From NCBI RefSeq assembly GCF_031884435.1, contig NZ_CP134779.1, positions 5,270,001 to 5,334,000 on the forward strand: 64,000 nucleotides of DNA. Direction: 5' to 3'. Shown here in pieces: positions 41,961-50,523 of the stretch. Below the pieces are notes generated by a model that was not told where the DNA came from, did not search any database, and saw only the letters and a list, made by a program, of their open reading frames with translations. This DNA comes from Bosea sp. 685. Its GTDB lineage: Bacteria > Pseudomonadota > Alphaproteobacteria > Rhizobiales > Beijerinckiaceae. A program made the translations under genes and the position numbers. The stretch's first letter is position 1. Every line of letters starts with the position of its first letter.

Positions 41961-42062
41961 CATAGCGTTGGCCTTTGCCGCCGACGCCAAAGTGCTTCTG
42001 CTCTTTTTTGCACGAACCGGGCGCCATTTTCGCTCGAAAATAATCCAACCGGGAGAAATCAC

Positions 42063-42296
42063 CTGGCCGAGAACTCGAAATCCCGCATCCAGGCGGAGGC
42101 CGCATTCCTCAAGATCCAAGCCCACGCCTTGCCGGGAACCCGGATCATATCCGAGGCCGATATCGCCGATCTGGCCCGCGACGCCAACACCGCGAGGCTG
42201 AAGGAACTGCGACTGAACAGGGAGGCTCTCGACCGTGCCGCTGCGACGGCTGTTCCGCCAAAGCCAAAAATGCGCAAGAGTTCAGCTTCGACGTGA
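42063..42296 (+). CDS. Small charged hypothetical protein, possible CTG start
   Basis: A 77-codon frame with strong protein character: LAENSKSRIQAEAAFLKIQ, then HALPGTRIISEADIADLARD and a Lys/Pro/Ala tail (PKPKMRKSSAST). No ATG, GTG or TTG lies in frame near the likely start; a CTG at 42063 has GGGAGA six bases upstream and gives a natural N-terminus. Small helical proteins with such KSRIQAEAAF-like starts occur in Rhizobiales, function unknown. The CTG choice is an inference. Confidence 0.5.
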   Translation: MAENSKSRIQAEAAFLKIQAHALPGTRIISEADIADLARDANTARLKELRLNREALDRAAATAVPPKPKMRKSSAST

Positions 42297-42412
42297 ATTC
42301 GACTTCGGTGTGAATTCTACTTGGGCGCGGCATGGACGAGCGCGCGCTTCGGTGCGCGCCTGACGGCCACGCTCACGCCTTGTTGCGCAGCCTTGATTGA
42401 TGGGATTTTGCC

Positions 42413-42682
42413 TTGGACATCGACGTTACGCCAAAATCCGGCGAAGCAGCTTGGCTGCTGACTGACCTGCTCGGACGGCCCATGGGGCATGTCGCGGAGG
42501 AACCTGCCGGCGAATTCAGGATCCATCCCGCTGGTCAGGCGCTGCTGACGATGAAGGCGATGAAATGCGGCCCCTTCAGAACACTCGATGATGCCTTGGC
42601 CGAGATCGAACTCTTTACCCGGAGCACCTGCAGGCGGGTGTTGGGCGGCGATCCACCGCCAGAGGCAGACGCGGCTTCCTAG
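42413..42682 (+). CDS. Small hypothetical protein
   Basis: An 89-residue product starting with TTG at 42413 and a weak GGGA site. It has a compact alpha/beta pattern (AAWLLTDLLGRPMGHVAEEP, then GEFRIHPAGQALLTMKAMK, LDDALAEIELFTRSTCRR). No signal peptide or membrane part is present, and I do not recognise a family. Its TAG stop is the left end of a palindromic repeat. Confidence 0.6.
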   Translation: MDIDVTPKSGEAAWLLTDLLGRPMGHVAEEPAGEFRIHPAGQALLTMKAMKCGPFRTLDDALAEIELFTRSTCRRVLGGDPPPEADAAS

Positions 42683-42796
42683 AGCAGGATGCGAAAGAGT
42701 GGGAACCGGTTTTTCGCATCGACCCTGCTCTAGACCCTCGTTTTAACGCGTTCTCTTCACGCGAACCGGTCTCGACGTCGCTCGAAAACGCTCTAA
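42679..42796. repeat. Composite palindromic repeat between two convergent small genes
   Basis: CTAGAGCAGGATGCGAAAGA with GGGAACCGGTTTTTCGCATC and GACCCTGCTCTAG forms the first hairpin module. CGTTTTAACGCGTTCTCTTC with ACGCGAACCGG and CTCGAAAACGCTCTA forms the second. The left TAG stops the plus-strand gene and the right CTA is the TAG stop of the minus-strand gene. Confidence 0.88.
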
Positions 42797-43077
42797 GCGG
42801 GACGTCGCTTGGCCGGAGTGCCTGCAGGCAGATCGATGAGCTTGGCCTTTCGCGAGGCCTTTGCCTCCTCCGATACCGGCGTGGTGGACAGCGCCTTGTC
42901 GATATGACGGCCTGCGACGGCCCGCGCCTTCAATTGCTGGCGCTTGCGGGTGACATTGCGGGGCGCATCCGCCGGTTGCGACAAATCCATGTCGTGGGCG
43001 AGGGCCGGGCTGTCCGGCTCCGTTGCCTGATCAGAGAGAGCGGGACGGGTTATCTTGATAGCGGTAGATTTGGTCAT
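42793..43077 (-). CDS. Small basic hypothetical protein
   Basis: A 94-residue Lys/Arg/Ala-rich protein (RNVTRKRQQLKARAVAGRHI, then SEEAKASRKAKLIDLPAGTP) ending in KRRPA. Composition suggests a nucleic-acid-binding or disordered protein. The ATG at 43077 lacks a clear ribosome site. Its TAG stop is the right end of the palindromic repeat. It is convergent with the preceding gene. Coding status is likely but not proved. Confidence 0.5.
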   Translation of the reverse strand: MTKSTAIKITRPALSDQATEPDSPALAHDMDLSQPADAPRNVTRKRQQLKARAVAGRHIDKALSTTPVSEEAKASRKAKLIDLPAGTPAKRRPA

Positions 43078-43302
43078 TAGGAGTCAATGATCAGCGCGCC
43101 GTTTTGTTCCGGTTTTTAGCGGAATTTCTTAATCCGCCGAATTGATGCTGAATCAGAGACAAGAACTGCTAAGATTACAGCCGGGCGATGTTCGTTCGCG
43201 GGCGAGCCGCGACCAGCGCCCTGATCAAGGCCCCCGCCTCGCGCAGTCCGGGTTTCAGAAAGCCTCAATCATGGTCATCGGCACGCCCAAAGCCCTGCTC
43301 GC

Positions 43303-44901
43303 ATGACCGCCCCATGGTGGCAGGCAGGCGTGATCTACCAGATCTATCCGCGCTCCTTCCAGGATACGAATGGCGACGGCATCGGCGATCTCAAAGGTAT
43401 TGCGCGGCGGCTCGACTATCTCGCCGGCCTCGGCATCGACGCGATCTGGCTCTCGCCGATCTATCCCTCGCCGATGGCCGATTTCGGCTATGACGTCGCC
43501 GATTATTGCGGGATCGATCCGCGTTTCGGCACGCTCGCCGATTTCGACGATCTGCTTGGGCAGACCCATGAGCGCGGGCTCAAGCTTGTGCTCGACTTCG
43601 TGCCGAACCACAGCTCCGACCGGCATCCTTGGTTCGTCGAGAGCCGCTCCTCGCGCCTCAATCCGAAACGGGACTGGTATCTCTGGCGTGATCCTGCGCC
43701 CGGTGGCGGGCCGCCCAACAACTGGATCAGCGATTTCGGCGGCTCGGCCTGGGAGTGGGACGAGGCCACCGGGCAGTATTACTACCACGCTTTCCTGAAG
43801 CAGCAGCCGGACCTCAACTGGCGCAATCCGGCTGTGCAGACAGCGATGCATGAGGTGATGCGCTTCTGGTTCAATCGCGGCGTCGATGGCTTCCGCATCG
43901 ATGTGCTCTGGCACCTGATCAAGGCGGCGGATTTCCCCGACAATCCGCCAAACCCGGCCTATCGGCCCGCCATGGGCGATATGCACCGCGTGCTCCAGCT
44001 CCACTCGGCCGATCAGCCCGAGATCCATGCCATCGCCGCCGAGATGCGCGCCATCGCCGACGGCTACCGCGCTACAGAGCAAGGCGAGCGCCTGCTGATC
44101 GGCGAGATCTACCTGCCGCTCGATCGTCTGATGGACTATTACGGCCGGGCACAGGCTGGCGTGCAATTGCCTTTCAACTTCCAGCTGATCGATGCTCCCT
44201 GGCAGGCGCGCGCGCTCGCGACCCTGATCGCCGCTTATGAGGCCGCTCTCCCGCCGGGCGGCTGGCCGAACTGGGTGCTCGGCAATCACGATCGTTCGCG
44301 CATCGCCAGCAAGCGCGGCGAGGCCCAGGCCCGCATCGCTGCAATGCTGCTGCTGACGCTGCGCGGCACGCCCACGCTCTATTACGGCGACGAGCTGGGC
44401 CTGAGCGATGTTCCGATTCCGCCCGAGCAACTCCAGGACCCTCGCGAATTGCGCGAGCCCGGGCTCGGCCTGGGCCGCGATCCGGTCCGGACGCCGATGC
44501 CGTGGGATGCCGGCGCGCATGCCGGCTTCAGCACGGTCTCGCCCTGGCTGCCGCTCAATGCCGACTGGCCGATGCGCAATGTCGCGGGGATGGCAGACGA
44601 GCCGGCCTCGATCCTGACGCTCTATCGCCAATTGCTGGCGCTCAGGCGGGCGCATCCGGCATTGGCGATCGGTGATTTCAGTTTGCTGGACTCCGAGGGC
44701 GATGTGCTCGCCTATGAGCGCCGATACGAGGCGCAACGACTGATCGTGGCGCTCAATCTCGGGGGAAGCGAACAGCGCCTGAGCCTGCCGCCTTGGGCCA
44801 GCGGGCGCCGGCCGATCCTGTCGACGCGCAGCGAGGCGCCGTTCGTTGAAAGCGACGTGTTGCTGCTGCGGGCGGATGAGGGCGTGGTCCTCGCGACCTG
44901 A
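43303..44901 (+). CDS. GH13-family alpha-glucosidase/amylase-type enzyme
   Basis: The 532-residue protein has all GH13 catalytic regions: nucleophile Asp200 in GVDGFRIDVLWH, acid/base Glu268 in LIGEIY, transition-state stabiliser Asp330 in LGNHDRSR, and VPNHSSD at 100-106. Start IYQIYPRSFQDTNGDGIGDL and YGDELGL place it with the oligo-1,6-glucosidase/alpha-glucosidase subfamilies (GH13_17/23/30) that act on short alpha-glucosides. No signal peptide, so it is cytoplasmic. A GT4 gene follows after 36 bp. Possible roles are sucrose/isomaltose hydrolysis or transglucosylation. Confidence 0.94.
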   Translation: MTAPWWQAGVIYQIYPRSFQDTNGDGIGDLKGIARRLDYLAGLGIDAIWLSPIYPSPMADFGYDVADYCGIDPRFGTLADFDDLLGQTHERGLKLVLDFVPNHSSDRHPWFVESRSSRLNPKRDWYLWRDPAPGGGPPNNWISDFGGSAWEWDEATGQYYYHAFLKQQPDLNWRNPAVQTAMHEVMRFWFNRGVDGFRIDVLWHLIKAADFPDNPPNPAYRPAMGDMHRVLQLHSADQPEIHAIAAEMRAIADGYRATEQGERLLIGEIYLPLDRLMDYYGRAQAGVQLPFNFQLIDAPWQARALATLIAAYEAALPPGGWPNWVLGNHDRSRIASKRGEAQARIAAMLLLTLRGTPTLYYGDELGLSDVPIPPEQLQDPRELREPGLGLGRDPVRTPMPWDAGAHAGFSTVSPWLPLNADWPMRNVAGMADEPASILTLYRQLLALRRAHPALAIGDFSLLDSEGDVLAYERRYEAQRLIVALNLGGSEQRLSLPPWASGRRPILSTRSEAPFVESDVLLLRADEGVVLAT

Positions 44902-44937
44902 TCGCGGTTTTTAGAGCGTTTCGAGAAGGACGAGGAT

Positions 44938-45945
44938 TTGCGTATCGCCATGCTGGCGCCGGTCTCCTGGCGCACCCCGCCGCGCCATTACGGTCCATGG
45001 GAGCTGGTGACGAGCCTGTTGACCGAAGCGCTGGTGGCGCGTGGCGTCGACGTCACGCTGTTTGCGACGCAGGACAGCCAGACAGCGGGCACGCTGGCTG
45101 GTGTCTGCCCAGCTCCTTATTCCGAAGACCCCAGCATCGACGCCAAAGTCTGGGAGATGCTCCATGTCGCCCATGTCTTCGAGCGCGCCCACGAGTTCGA
45201 CCTGATTCATAACCAGGCCGATTTCGTTCCGTTGGCCTTCTCGCGGCTGGTGGAAACTCCGGTCGTAACGACGATCCACGGCTTCTCCTCTGAGCGCATC
45301 CTGCCGGCGTTCAAGGCCTATCAGGACCGTGTCCACTATGTCGCGATCAGCGCTGCCGACCAGCACCCGGATCTGCGCTATGCGGCGACGATCCATCACG
45401 GCATCAAGCTGGAAGACTTTCCGTTCGATCCGGATGGCGGCGAAGACCTGCTCTTCTTTGGCCGCATCCACCCCGACAAGGGCGCGGCCGAGGCGATCGC
45501 CACTGCCCGCCAGGCAGGCAGGCGTCTGGTCATGGCCGGCATCGTCCAGGATCAGGGCTATCACGCCGAGCATGTTGTGCCTGCGCTCGACGGCCGCTCA
45601 GTGGATTATCTTGGCCCGGTCGGCGGAGACCTCCGCACCAAAACCCTGGGCTCGGCGCGGGCGTTGCTCCACCTGATCAATTTCGAGGAGCCGTTCGGGT
45701 TGTCGGTCGTGGAGGCGCTCGCCTGCGGCACGCCGGTCATCGCCTCCAGGCGCGGCTCGATGCCGGAATTGATCGAGCATGGCGTGACCGGCTTCCTGGT
45801 CGACAGCGTCGCTGAAGCCGTGGACGCGATCGGCCGCATTGGTGAGATCGATCGCGCCGCTTGCCGGGCATCGGTCGCCGCACGCTTCACGGTGGATCGC
45901 ATGGCGGATCGATACTTGGAACTTTATCGATCGCTCCTGGCGTGA
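44938..45945 (+). CDS. Glycosyltransferase family 4
   Basis: A 335-residue GT-B enzyme. The start [22 protein letters not shown] is typical of a GT4 group often encoded near GH13 or GH130 genes, and [35 protein letters not shown] and [16 protein letters not shown] give the donor-site and EX7E-like motifs. The start is TTG at 44938 with GAAGGA upstream. The 3' end overlaps by 22 bp the truncated minus-strand ABC ATPase gene. Its sugar donor is unknown; it follows the GH13 gene directly. Confidence 0.92.
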   Translation: MRIAMLAPVSWRTPPRHYGPWELVTSLLTEALVARGVDVTLFATQDSQTAGTLAGVCPAPYSEDPSIDAKVWEMLHVAHVFERAHEFDLIHNQADFVPLAFSRLVETPVVTTIHGFSSERILPAFKAYQDRVHYVAISAADQHPDLRYAATIHHGIKLEDFPFDPDGGEDLLFFGRIHPDKGAAEAIATARQAGRRLVMAGIVQDQGYHAEHVVPALDGRSVDYLGPVGGDLRTKTLGSARALLHLINFEEPFGLSVVEALACGTPVIASRRGSMPELIEHGVTGFLVDSVAEAVDAIGRIGEIDRAACRASVAARFTVDRMADRYLELYRSLLA

Positions 45946-46148
45946 CGGCCCGGCCTTGCGAATGAGGCCTTTCCCTCAGAGGCCTGCTTCCTCTGGCCGG
46001 CGATCATCTGCAGCGTCGTGGTCTTGCCGCAGCCGGATGGACCGAGCAGCGAGATGAACTCGCCCTTCTCGATCTCGAAGGTCAGGCCATCGACGGCGCG
46101 ATGCCCGCCGAAATCCTTGGTGAGGCCATCAAGGATCAGATAGCTCAT
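45924..46148 (-). pseudogene. Truncated ABC transporter ATP-binding gene (N-terminal fragment)
   Basis: The frame encodes [20 protein letters not shown] and the Walker A motif [18 protein letters not shown], typical of PotA-like ATPases, then departs from the family after about residue 51 and ends at residue 74. Q-loop, signature and Walker B are missing. It overlaps the SHMT-like gene by ATGA (46145-46148), so an intact ATPase gene once followed in the operon. A rearrangement near 46000 joined it to the 3' end of the GT4 gene. The fragment cannot bind and hydrolyse ATP as a transporter subunit. Confidence 0.85.
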
Positions 46149-47509
46149 CGGAGTGATGCATTTGGTGCGTAGAGCGGCAATGGCGTCATCAGCGCAGCAG
46201 CCCGCGACCTGATCTCGTCCTCGCAGGCGGCGATTGCCGGCATATCCTGCGCATGTCCATGAATGAGTTCGGCGATCCAGCCGGCGACAATGCGCAGCTG
46301 CTGCTCGCTCAGCCCCCGTGTCGTGCAGGCCGAGACACCAAAACGCAGCCCCGAGGTTTGTGTCGGATCGACATCGTCGAACGGGATTTCGCAGCGGTTG
46401 CAGGTGATGCCGGCGTGGTCGAGACTTTCGACAAGAGCCTGGCCGCGCAGGCCAAGCGATTTCAGATTGGCGATGACGAGCGGCGTATCCGTGCCCGAGG
46501 TCAGGACGTCCACGCCCTTCGCCATCAGCTCGTCGGCGAATGCACGGGCATTGGCGAGCACAGCGTGGCCATAGCTTACGAATTCGGGCCGCAACACTTC
46601 ACCCAGGCAGACCGCCTTGGCGGCGACGGCGTGCAGCAGCGGACTGCCCTGGACTCCGGGCGACGCCGCTTTGGCGAGCCGTTCAGCCAGCTCCGCATCG
46701 TTGCAGAGGATCAGTCCGCCGCGCGCGCCGCGAAGGGATTTGTAGGTGGTCGTGGTGACGATGTCGGCGAAGGGAAAGGGATGGGGATGAACGCCGGCCA
46801 CGACCAGGCCGGCAAAATGGGCGATATCGACCAGCAATCTGGCGCCGACCTCGTCGGCAACTTCGCGCAGGACCGCAAAGTCGATCGCGCGCGGATAGGC
46901 CGCGCCACCGGCGACGATCAGCTTTGGCCGATGGGTCCGCGCCAGTGCGCGCAGCTGATCGTAGTCGATCAGCCCGGTCTCCCGGTCCACGCCATAGAAC
47001 ACGGCCCGCGCCATCGTGCCGCTGAGGTTCGACGTGCCGCCATGGCTGAAATGGCCGCCAGCCTCGCCCGACATCGACAAAACGATGTCGTCAGGCGCCA
47101 GAAGCGCACGGAAGACGGCAAGATTGGCCTGGATGCCGGAATGGGGCTGGACGTTGGCGAAGTTGCAGCCGAACGCGGCGCAGGCGCGCTCGATCGCGAG
47201 CTTCTCCAGCTCATCGGCCCATTCGGCGCCGGCGTGGAACCGGCGGCCGGGATAGCCGACGACCGTCTTGTTGGTGAAGACCGACCCCTGCGCGGCAAGG
47301 ACGGCGCGGCTGACGAAATTCTCAGACGCCACGAGCTCGACGGCTTCACGCTGCCGTCTTTGCTCGGCTGCGATCAGTCGCGCGACCGCCGGATCGACTT
47401 GCGCGGTATCATCGGAGAAATAGCCCGCATGAAGCCAGGCGATATCGTCGACCGCCGTCGGACGAACCAGGTCGAGGCCGGTAGCCGGCGACGGAGAAGC
47501 GGATTCCAT
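46145..47509 (-). CDS. Divergent SHMT-like PLP enzyme in the amino-acid oxidase operon
   Basis: The 454-residue protein is clearly of the serine hydroxymethyltransferase fold: [32 protein letters not shown] and the PLP lysine Lys257 in [14 protein letters not shown]. It differs at sites that matter in true SHMT. Aligned by eye to E. coli GlyA, Tyr55 is Thr82, Glu57 is Val84, Tyr65 is His92, and the His before the PLP lysine is Tyr256. It is probably not the housekeeping folate enzyme but acts on another hydroxy or alpha-substituted amino acid. The ATG at 47509 lies two bases after the stop of the oxidase subunit gene. Confidence 0.85.
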   Translation of the reverse strand: MESASPSPATGLDLVRPTAVDDIAWLHAGYFSDDTAQVDPAVARLIAAEQRRQREAVELVASENFVSRAVLAAQGSVFTNKTVVGYPGRRFHAGAEWADELEKLAIERACAAFGCNFANVQPHSGIQANLAVFRALLAPDDIVLSMSGEAGGHFSHGGTSNLSGTMARAVFYGVDRETGLIDYDQLRALARTHRPKLIVAGGAAYPRAIDFAVLREVADEVGARLLVDIAHFAGLVVAGVHPHPFPFADIVTTTTYKSLRGARGGLILCNDAELAERLAKAASPGVQGSPLLHAVAAKAVCLGEVLRPEFVSYGHAVLANARAFADELMAKGVDVLTSGTDTPLVIANLKSLGLRGQALVESLDHAGITCNRCEIPFDDVDPTQTSGLRFGVSACTTRGLSEQQLRIVAGWIAELIHGHAQDMPAIAACEDEIRSRAAALMTPLPLYAPNASLR

Positions 47510-47511
47510 GA

Positions 47512-48936
47512 TCACAATCTCACAACGGCCTTGTCGGCATGCTCGCCGAAGGGCAACGACGCCATTTCCGCCACCGTCACGGGCTTGATCGGCGTGCGCA
47601 GGCGATAATGGCCGACCTCCTCGGGCGAGACGCCGCGCCCGGCAGCGAACATCTCCGTGACCGTCAGGCCGCAGAGGCGCCCCTGGCATGGCCCCATGCC
47701 GCAACGCATGAAGAACTTCAGCTGGTTGGGGCCCAGGACGCCCTGGGCGATCAGCGCCTCGATCCGGCGCGCCGGAACTTCCTCGCAACGACAGACGATC
47801 GTGTCGCCGGTTGGAACCCGAAACTGCGCGGGCGGGTCGTAGAGAACATCGAGGAAGCGCCGCGCCTTCAGATCGCGGTCGAGCGCCTTGATATCCGGCA
47901 GCGCCGACCGATCGCGCCCCGCCCGATCAATGCGCCCGAGACGGAAGGCGGCATCCAGGGCCGCGATGCGGCCGCGCCGAGCCGCGGATTGAGCGCCGCC
48001 GATACCGCCGCCATCGCCTGCGACCGCGACATGATCGAGTGAGGTGGCGCCCCAGCGATCAACCACCGGCTGGAAGGCGCGCTGCTCCGCATTCCAGGCG
48101 ATCTTGCAGCCCAGTGCGTCGGGCAAATGAAGACTCGGCACGACGCCCTGATGGAGCAGCAAGGTGTCGGCCTCGATCACCGTCTCGCTGTCGCCACCAG
48201 TTCGATAGACGACCTTTTCGAGGCGCTCGTCGCCCAATCCGCTGAGATGGCTTACGCCTGAGACGACCCGCACCTTCCGGCGCACCTGCGCCAGCAGCGC
48301 GAGACCCTTTGCGGCATAGGCGGAAGCCATAAAGCGCGGCAGATGCCGCAGCGCGGCACGCCAATTGCGCTTCGGGGTCGTCTCAAGGATGAGATGGATC
48401 CGGCCGCCCGCACGCAGGATCTGCGCCGCGAGCAGCCAGAGCAAAGGCCCGGTTCCAGCCAGGACCACGCGGCCCGACGGGACGAGATCGGCCTGTTTCA
48501 GCAGGATTTGCGCCGCACCGGCGGTCATCACGCCCGGCAGCGTCCAGCCCTCGATCGGGAAGGGTCGCTCCTGCCCGCCGGTCGCGACGATGATGCGTTG
48601 CGCCGACAAAGTCCGGGTCTGGCCGCCGGTCAGAAAGGCGATCTCGCCTGCGGGCGATATGTCGAACACCGTGCCGCCGGCAACGTAATGCGCATGGCTG
48701 CTTGCGAGCGCATCGACCAGATTCTGGCCGCGACGATAATCGGCGCCGAGCGCGGCACGCGTAGCTGTCGCCGCCTCGGTGACGCCGCGATAGATTTGCC
48801 CGCCAGGCGATGGCTGCTCATCGAGCAAAACCGTCGACATGCCAAACCCGGCCGCTGTTGCCGCCGCCGCCATTCCCGCCGGGCCAGCGCCGATCACGGC
48901 GAGATCGTAGCGCTTGAGCAAGGCTTGCGTCGTCAT
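47512..48936 (-). CDS. FAD/NAD(P)-binding oxidoreductase subunit with [2Fe-2S] domain (HcnB/OoxA type)
   Basis: The 474-residue protein has an N-terminal FAD motif (LAVIGAGPAGMAAAATAAG, residues ~11-29), a NAD-site-like VVLAGTGPLLWLLAAQIL, and a C-terminal BFD-like [2Fe-2S] domain with CRCEE and CGMGPCQGRLCG cysteines. This is the alpha-subunit pattern of opine, proline or hydrogen-cyanide-synthase type dehydrogenases. The start at 48936 overlaps the 2Fe-2S gene by ATGA. With the next two genes it forms a three-subunit enzyme that oxidises an amino acid or opine and hands electrons on through the iron-sulphur centres. Confidence 0.92.
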   Translation of the reverse strand: MTTQALLKRYDLAVIGAGPAGMAAAATAAGFGMSTVLLDEQPSPGGQIYRGVTEAATATRAALGADYRRGQNLVDALASSHAHYVAGGTVFDISPAGEIAFLTGGQTRTLSAQRIIVATGGQERPFPIEGWTLPGVMTAGAAQILLKQADLVPSGRVVLAGTGPLLWLLAAQILRAGGRIHLILETTPKRNWRAALRHLPRFMASAYAAKGLALLAQVRRKVRVVSGVSHLSGLGDERLEKVVYRTGGDSETVIEADTLLLHQGVVPSLHLPDALGCKIAWNAEQRAFQPVVDRWGATSLDHVAVAGDGGGIGGAQSAARRGRIAALDAAFRLGRIDRAGRDRSALPDIKALDRDLKARRFLDVLYDPPAQFRVPTGDTIVCRCEEVPARRIEALIAQGVLGPNQLKFFMRCGMGPCQGRLCGLTVTEMFAAGRGVSPEEVGHYRLRTPIKPVTVAEMASLPFGEHADKAVVRL

Positions 48937-49229
48937 CGGCCGAGCTCCCGCCTGCCGTTCTGGGTTTCGACGACCATGCCGTCGCGGACGCGGGTCATGC
49001 AGCCCTGGCGGCTGCCGACGCCATCCACCACGACGAGACAATCAAAGCAGACGCCCATCATGCAGTAGGGCCCGCGCGCTCGGCCCTCGACCACGGTGGA
49101 ACGGCAGCTTGAGATCCCGGCGGCGAACATCGCAGCCGCGACGCTGTCGGTCGCCTTGGTGGTGAGCTGTGCGCCATCGACCGTGATGGTCACATTCGGC
49201 ACCGGTCGATCAGTGAACCGTCGAAACAT
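48933..49229 (-). CDS. Small [2Fe-2S] ferredoxin-like subunit (HcnA/SoxA-N type)
   Basis: A 98-residue protein with the plant-type ferredoxin fold: ITVDGAQLTTKATDSVAAAM and the cysteine set CRSTVVEGRARGPYCMMGVC plus FDC and GC. It forms the electron-transfer gamma subunit of a heterotrimeric amino-acid or opine dehydrogenase. The ATG at 49229 has GGGGAGG right upstream and overlaps the DAO gene by 20 bp; the stop overlaps the next gene by 4 bp. Confidence 0.93.
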   Translation of the reverse strand: MFRRFTDRPVPNVTITVDGAQLTTKATDSVAAAMFAAGISSCRSTVVEGRARGPYCMMGVCFDCLVVVDGVGSRQGCMTRVRDGMVVETQNGRRELGR

Positions 49230-50328
49230 CGAACCTCCCCGTGCCGAACACCGGCAATTCCGTCGATACGCGCGAGGCGGCGATGAGAGGCGCAAGCGTC
49301 TGGGCATGGCGCGGCGCCAGCGTCACGCCGCTATGGCAATTGGCGATGAAGGCGCCGGGATGCTCGCGCGACTCGTCGTAGACGGGGCAACCATCCCTGG
49401 TCATCACGCGCTGCGCCGACCATGTCCGCACGATGTTGACCTTCCCCAACCCCGGGAACATCCGCATCGCGCGGTCCGCCATCTTGGCGAGAACGTCGGT
49501 TCCAACAGTCAGGCTCGGGTTCCCTTCCTCGATGGAATCGCCGAGCATCACCGAGCCTTCATCGGCCTGCCGCACCGTGATCGTCGGATAGTGCAGGAAA
49601 GGCTTCATGCGCTCGGTGACCAGCACCTGCCCTCGCTGCGGCCTGACCTGGGCGTTGAGGCCCACCATCGGGGCGAGGCGCTGGCTGTCATTGCCGGCGG
49701 CGATCACGACCTTTCCGGCGGCGATCGGCCCCGCATCGGTGCGGGCAAGGAAGCCGCCATCCCTGGCCGCGAGCGCCTCGACACGGTGATTGCTCAGATA
49801 GTGCCCGCCAGCCCTGCCGAAGGCGGTATGCAGACCCCAGAACAGGCGCATCGAGTTGCACTGACCGTCGAGCGGACAATAGCTCGCGCCGACAACCTCG
49901 GGGCCGATATCCGGCATCATCTCGCGCACGGCGTTGTGGCCGAGAATTTCATAGGGCAGCGGCGTCATGGTCGGCTGCGCATTGATCCGCGCCAGATGGG
50001 ACGCGCGCGCCTCCAACTCGGCCTCGGACAGGCACAGATGGAAGCCGCCGGGCCTCGTGAAGGCGAGGTCGATCTCGGTCAGCGCCGCGATCTCATCCCG
50101 GAAGGCCGGCCAGAGATCGGCGGCCCCGCGGGACCAATCGGAGTATTCCGGCATGCCCAGCCCTTTGGTCTGGACCCAGATCAGCGAGAAATTCGCGACC
50201 GAGGCACGCCTCGCCCGGTCATCCTCGTCGAGCAGCGCCACGCGCTGTCCCGTCTTGGCCAGCCCATAGGCGATGGCGGTCCCGACCAGGCCCCCGCCAA
50301 TGACGGCGATATCGTATTCAGGCGTCAC
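49210..50328 (-). CDS. FAD-dependent oxidoreductase, DAO family (HcnC/OoxB type)
   Basis: The 372-residue protein has FAD motif IAVIGGGLVGTAIAYGLAKTG at residues 7-27 (given in two halves of about 10) and the closing NCHSGVTLAPRHAQ block. It is the substrate-oxidising beta subunit of the three-gene dehydrogenase. In opine oxidases and HCN synthase this subunit removes electrons from the C-N bond. It is the first oxidase gene of the operon, separated by a 105-bp palindromic repeat from the binding-protein gene upstream. The actual amino acid or opine is not known. Confidence 0.92.
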   Translation of the reverse strand: MTPEYDIAVIGGGLVGTAIAYGLAKTGQRVALLDEDDRARRASVANFSLIWVQTKGLGMPEYSDWSRGAADLWPAFRDEIAALTEIDLAFTRPGGFHLCLSEAELEARASHLARINAQPTMTPLPYEILGHNAVREMMPDIGPEVVGASYCPLDGQCNSMRLFWGLHTAFGRAGGHYLSNHRVEALAARDGGFLARTDAGPIAAGKVVIAAGNDSQRLAPMVGLNAQVRPQRGQVLVTERMKPFLHYPTITVRQADEGSVMLGDSIEEGNPSLTVGTDVLAKMADRAMRMFPGLGKVNIVRTWSAQRVMTRDGCPVYDESREHPGAFIANCHSGVTLAPRHAQTLAPLIAASRVSTELPVFGTGRFDVSTVH

Positions 50329-50418
50329 GAATGCTGTTCCTCGGCGCGTATGCGTCGCGCTGCTGCCGGCGGCATGGATCGCCGGCTCCCTCGGGAGCCG
50401 GCGTAGAAGGGAGAAAGG

Positions 50419-50523
50419 CTAGAGCAGTTTCCGATCCCATTGGATCGTTCAACAGCTCTAGATCGTTGTTTGAACGCGTTTTCTTCACGCGAACCGGTGT
50501 CCACTTCGCTCGAAAACGCTCTA
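50419..50523. repeat. Palindromic repeat copy at the stop codon of the binding-protein gene
   Basis: The copy runs from CTAGAGCAGTTTCCGATCCC through CATTGGATCGTTCAACAGC, TTTGAACGCGTTTTCTTCAC and GCGAACCGGTGTCC to CGAAAACGCTCTA. Its right-hand CTA is the TAG stop of the minus-strand binding-protein gene. Confidence 0.88.

Noticed and set aside
46145..47509. Housekeeping glyA
   Set aside because: Key SHMT residues are replaced and the gene lies in a catabolic operon.
47512..50328. Hydrogen cyanide synthase (hcnABC)
   Set aside because: The subunit architecture is shared with opine, proline and other amino-acid dehydrogenases; presence of a binding protein, LysR and SHMT-like gene favours catabolism, and no HCN-specific feature could be read.
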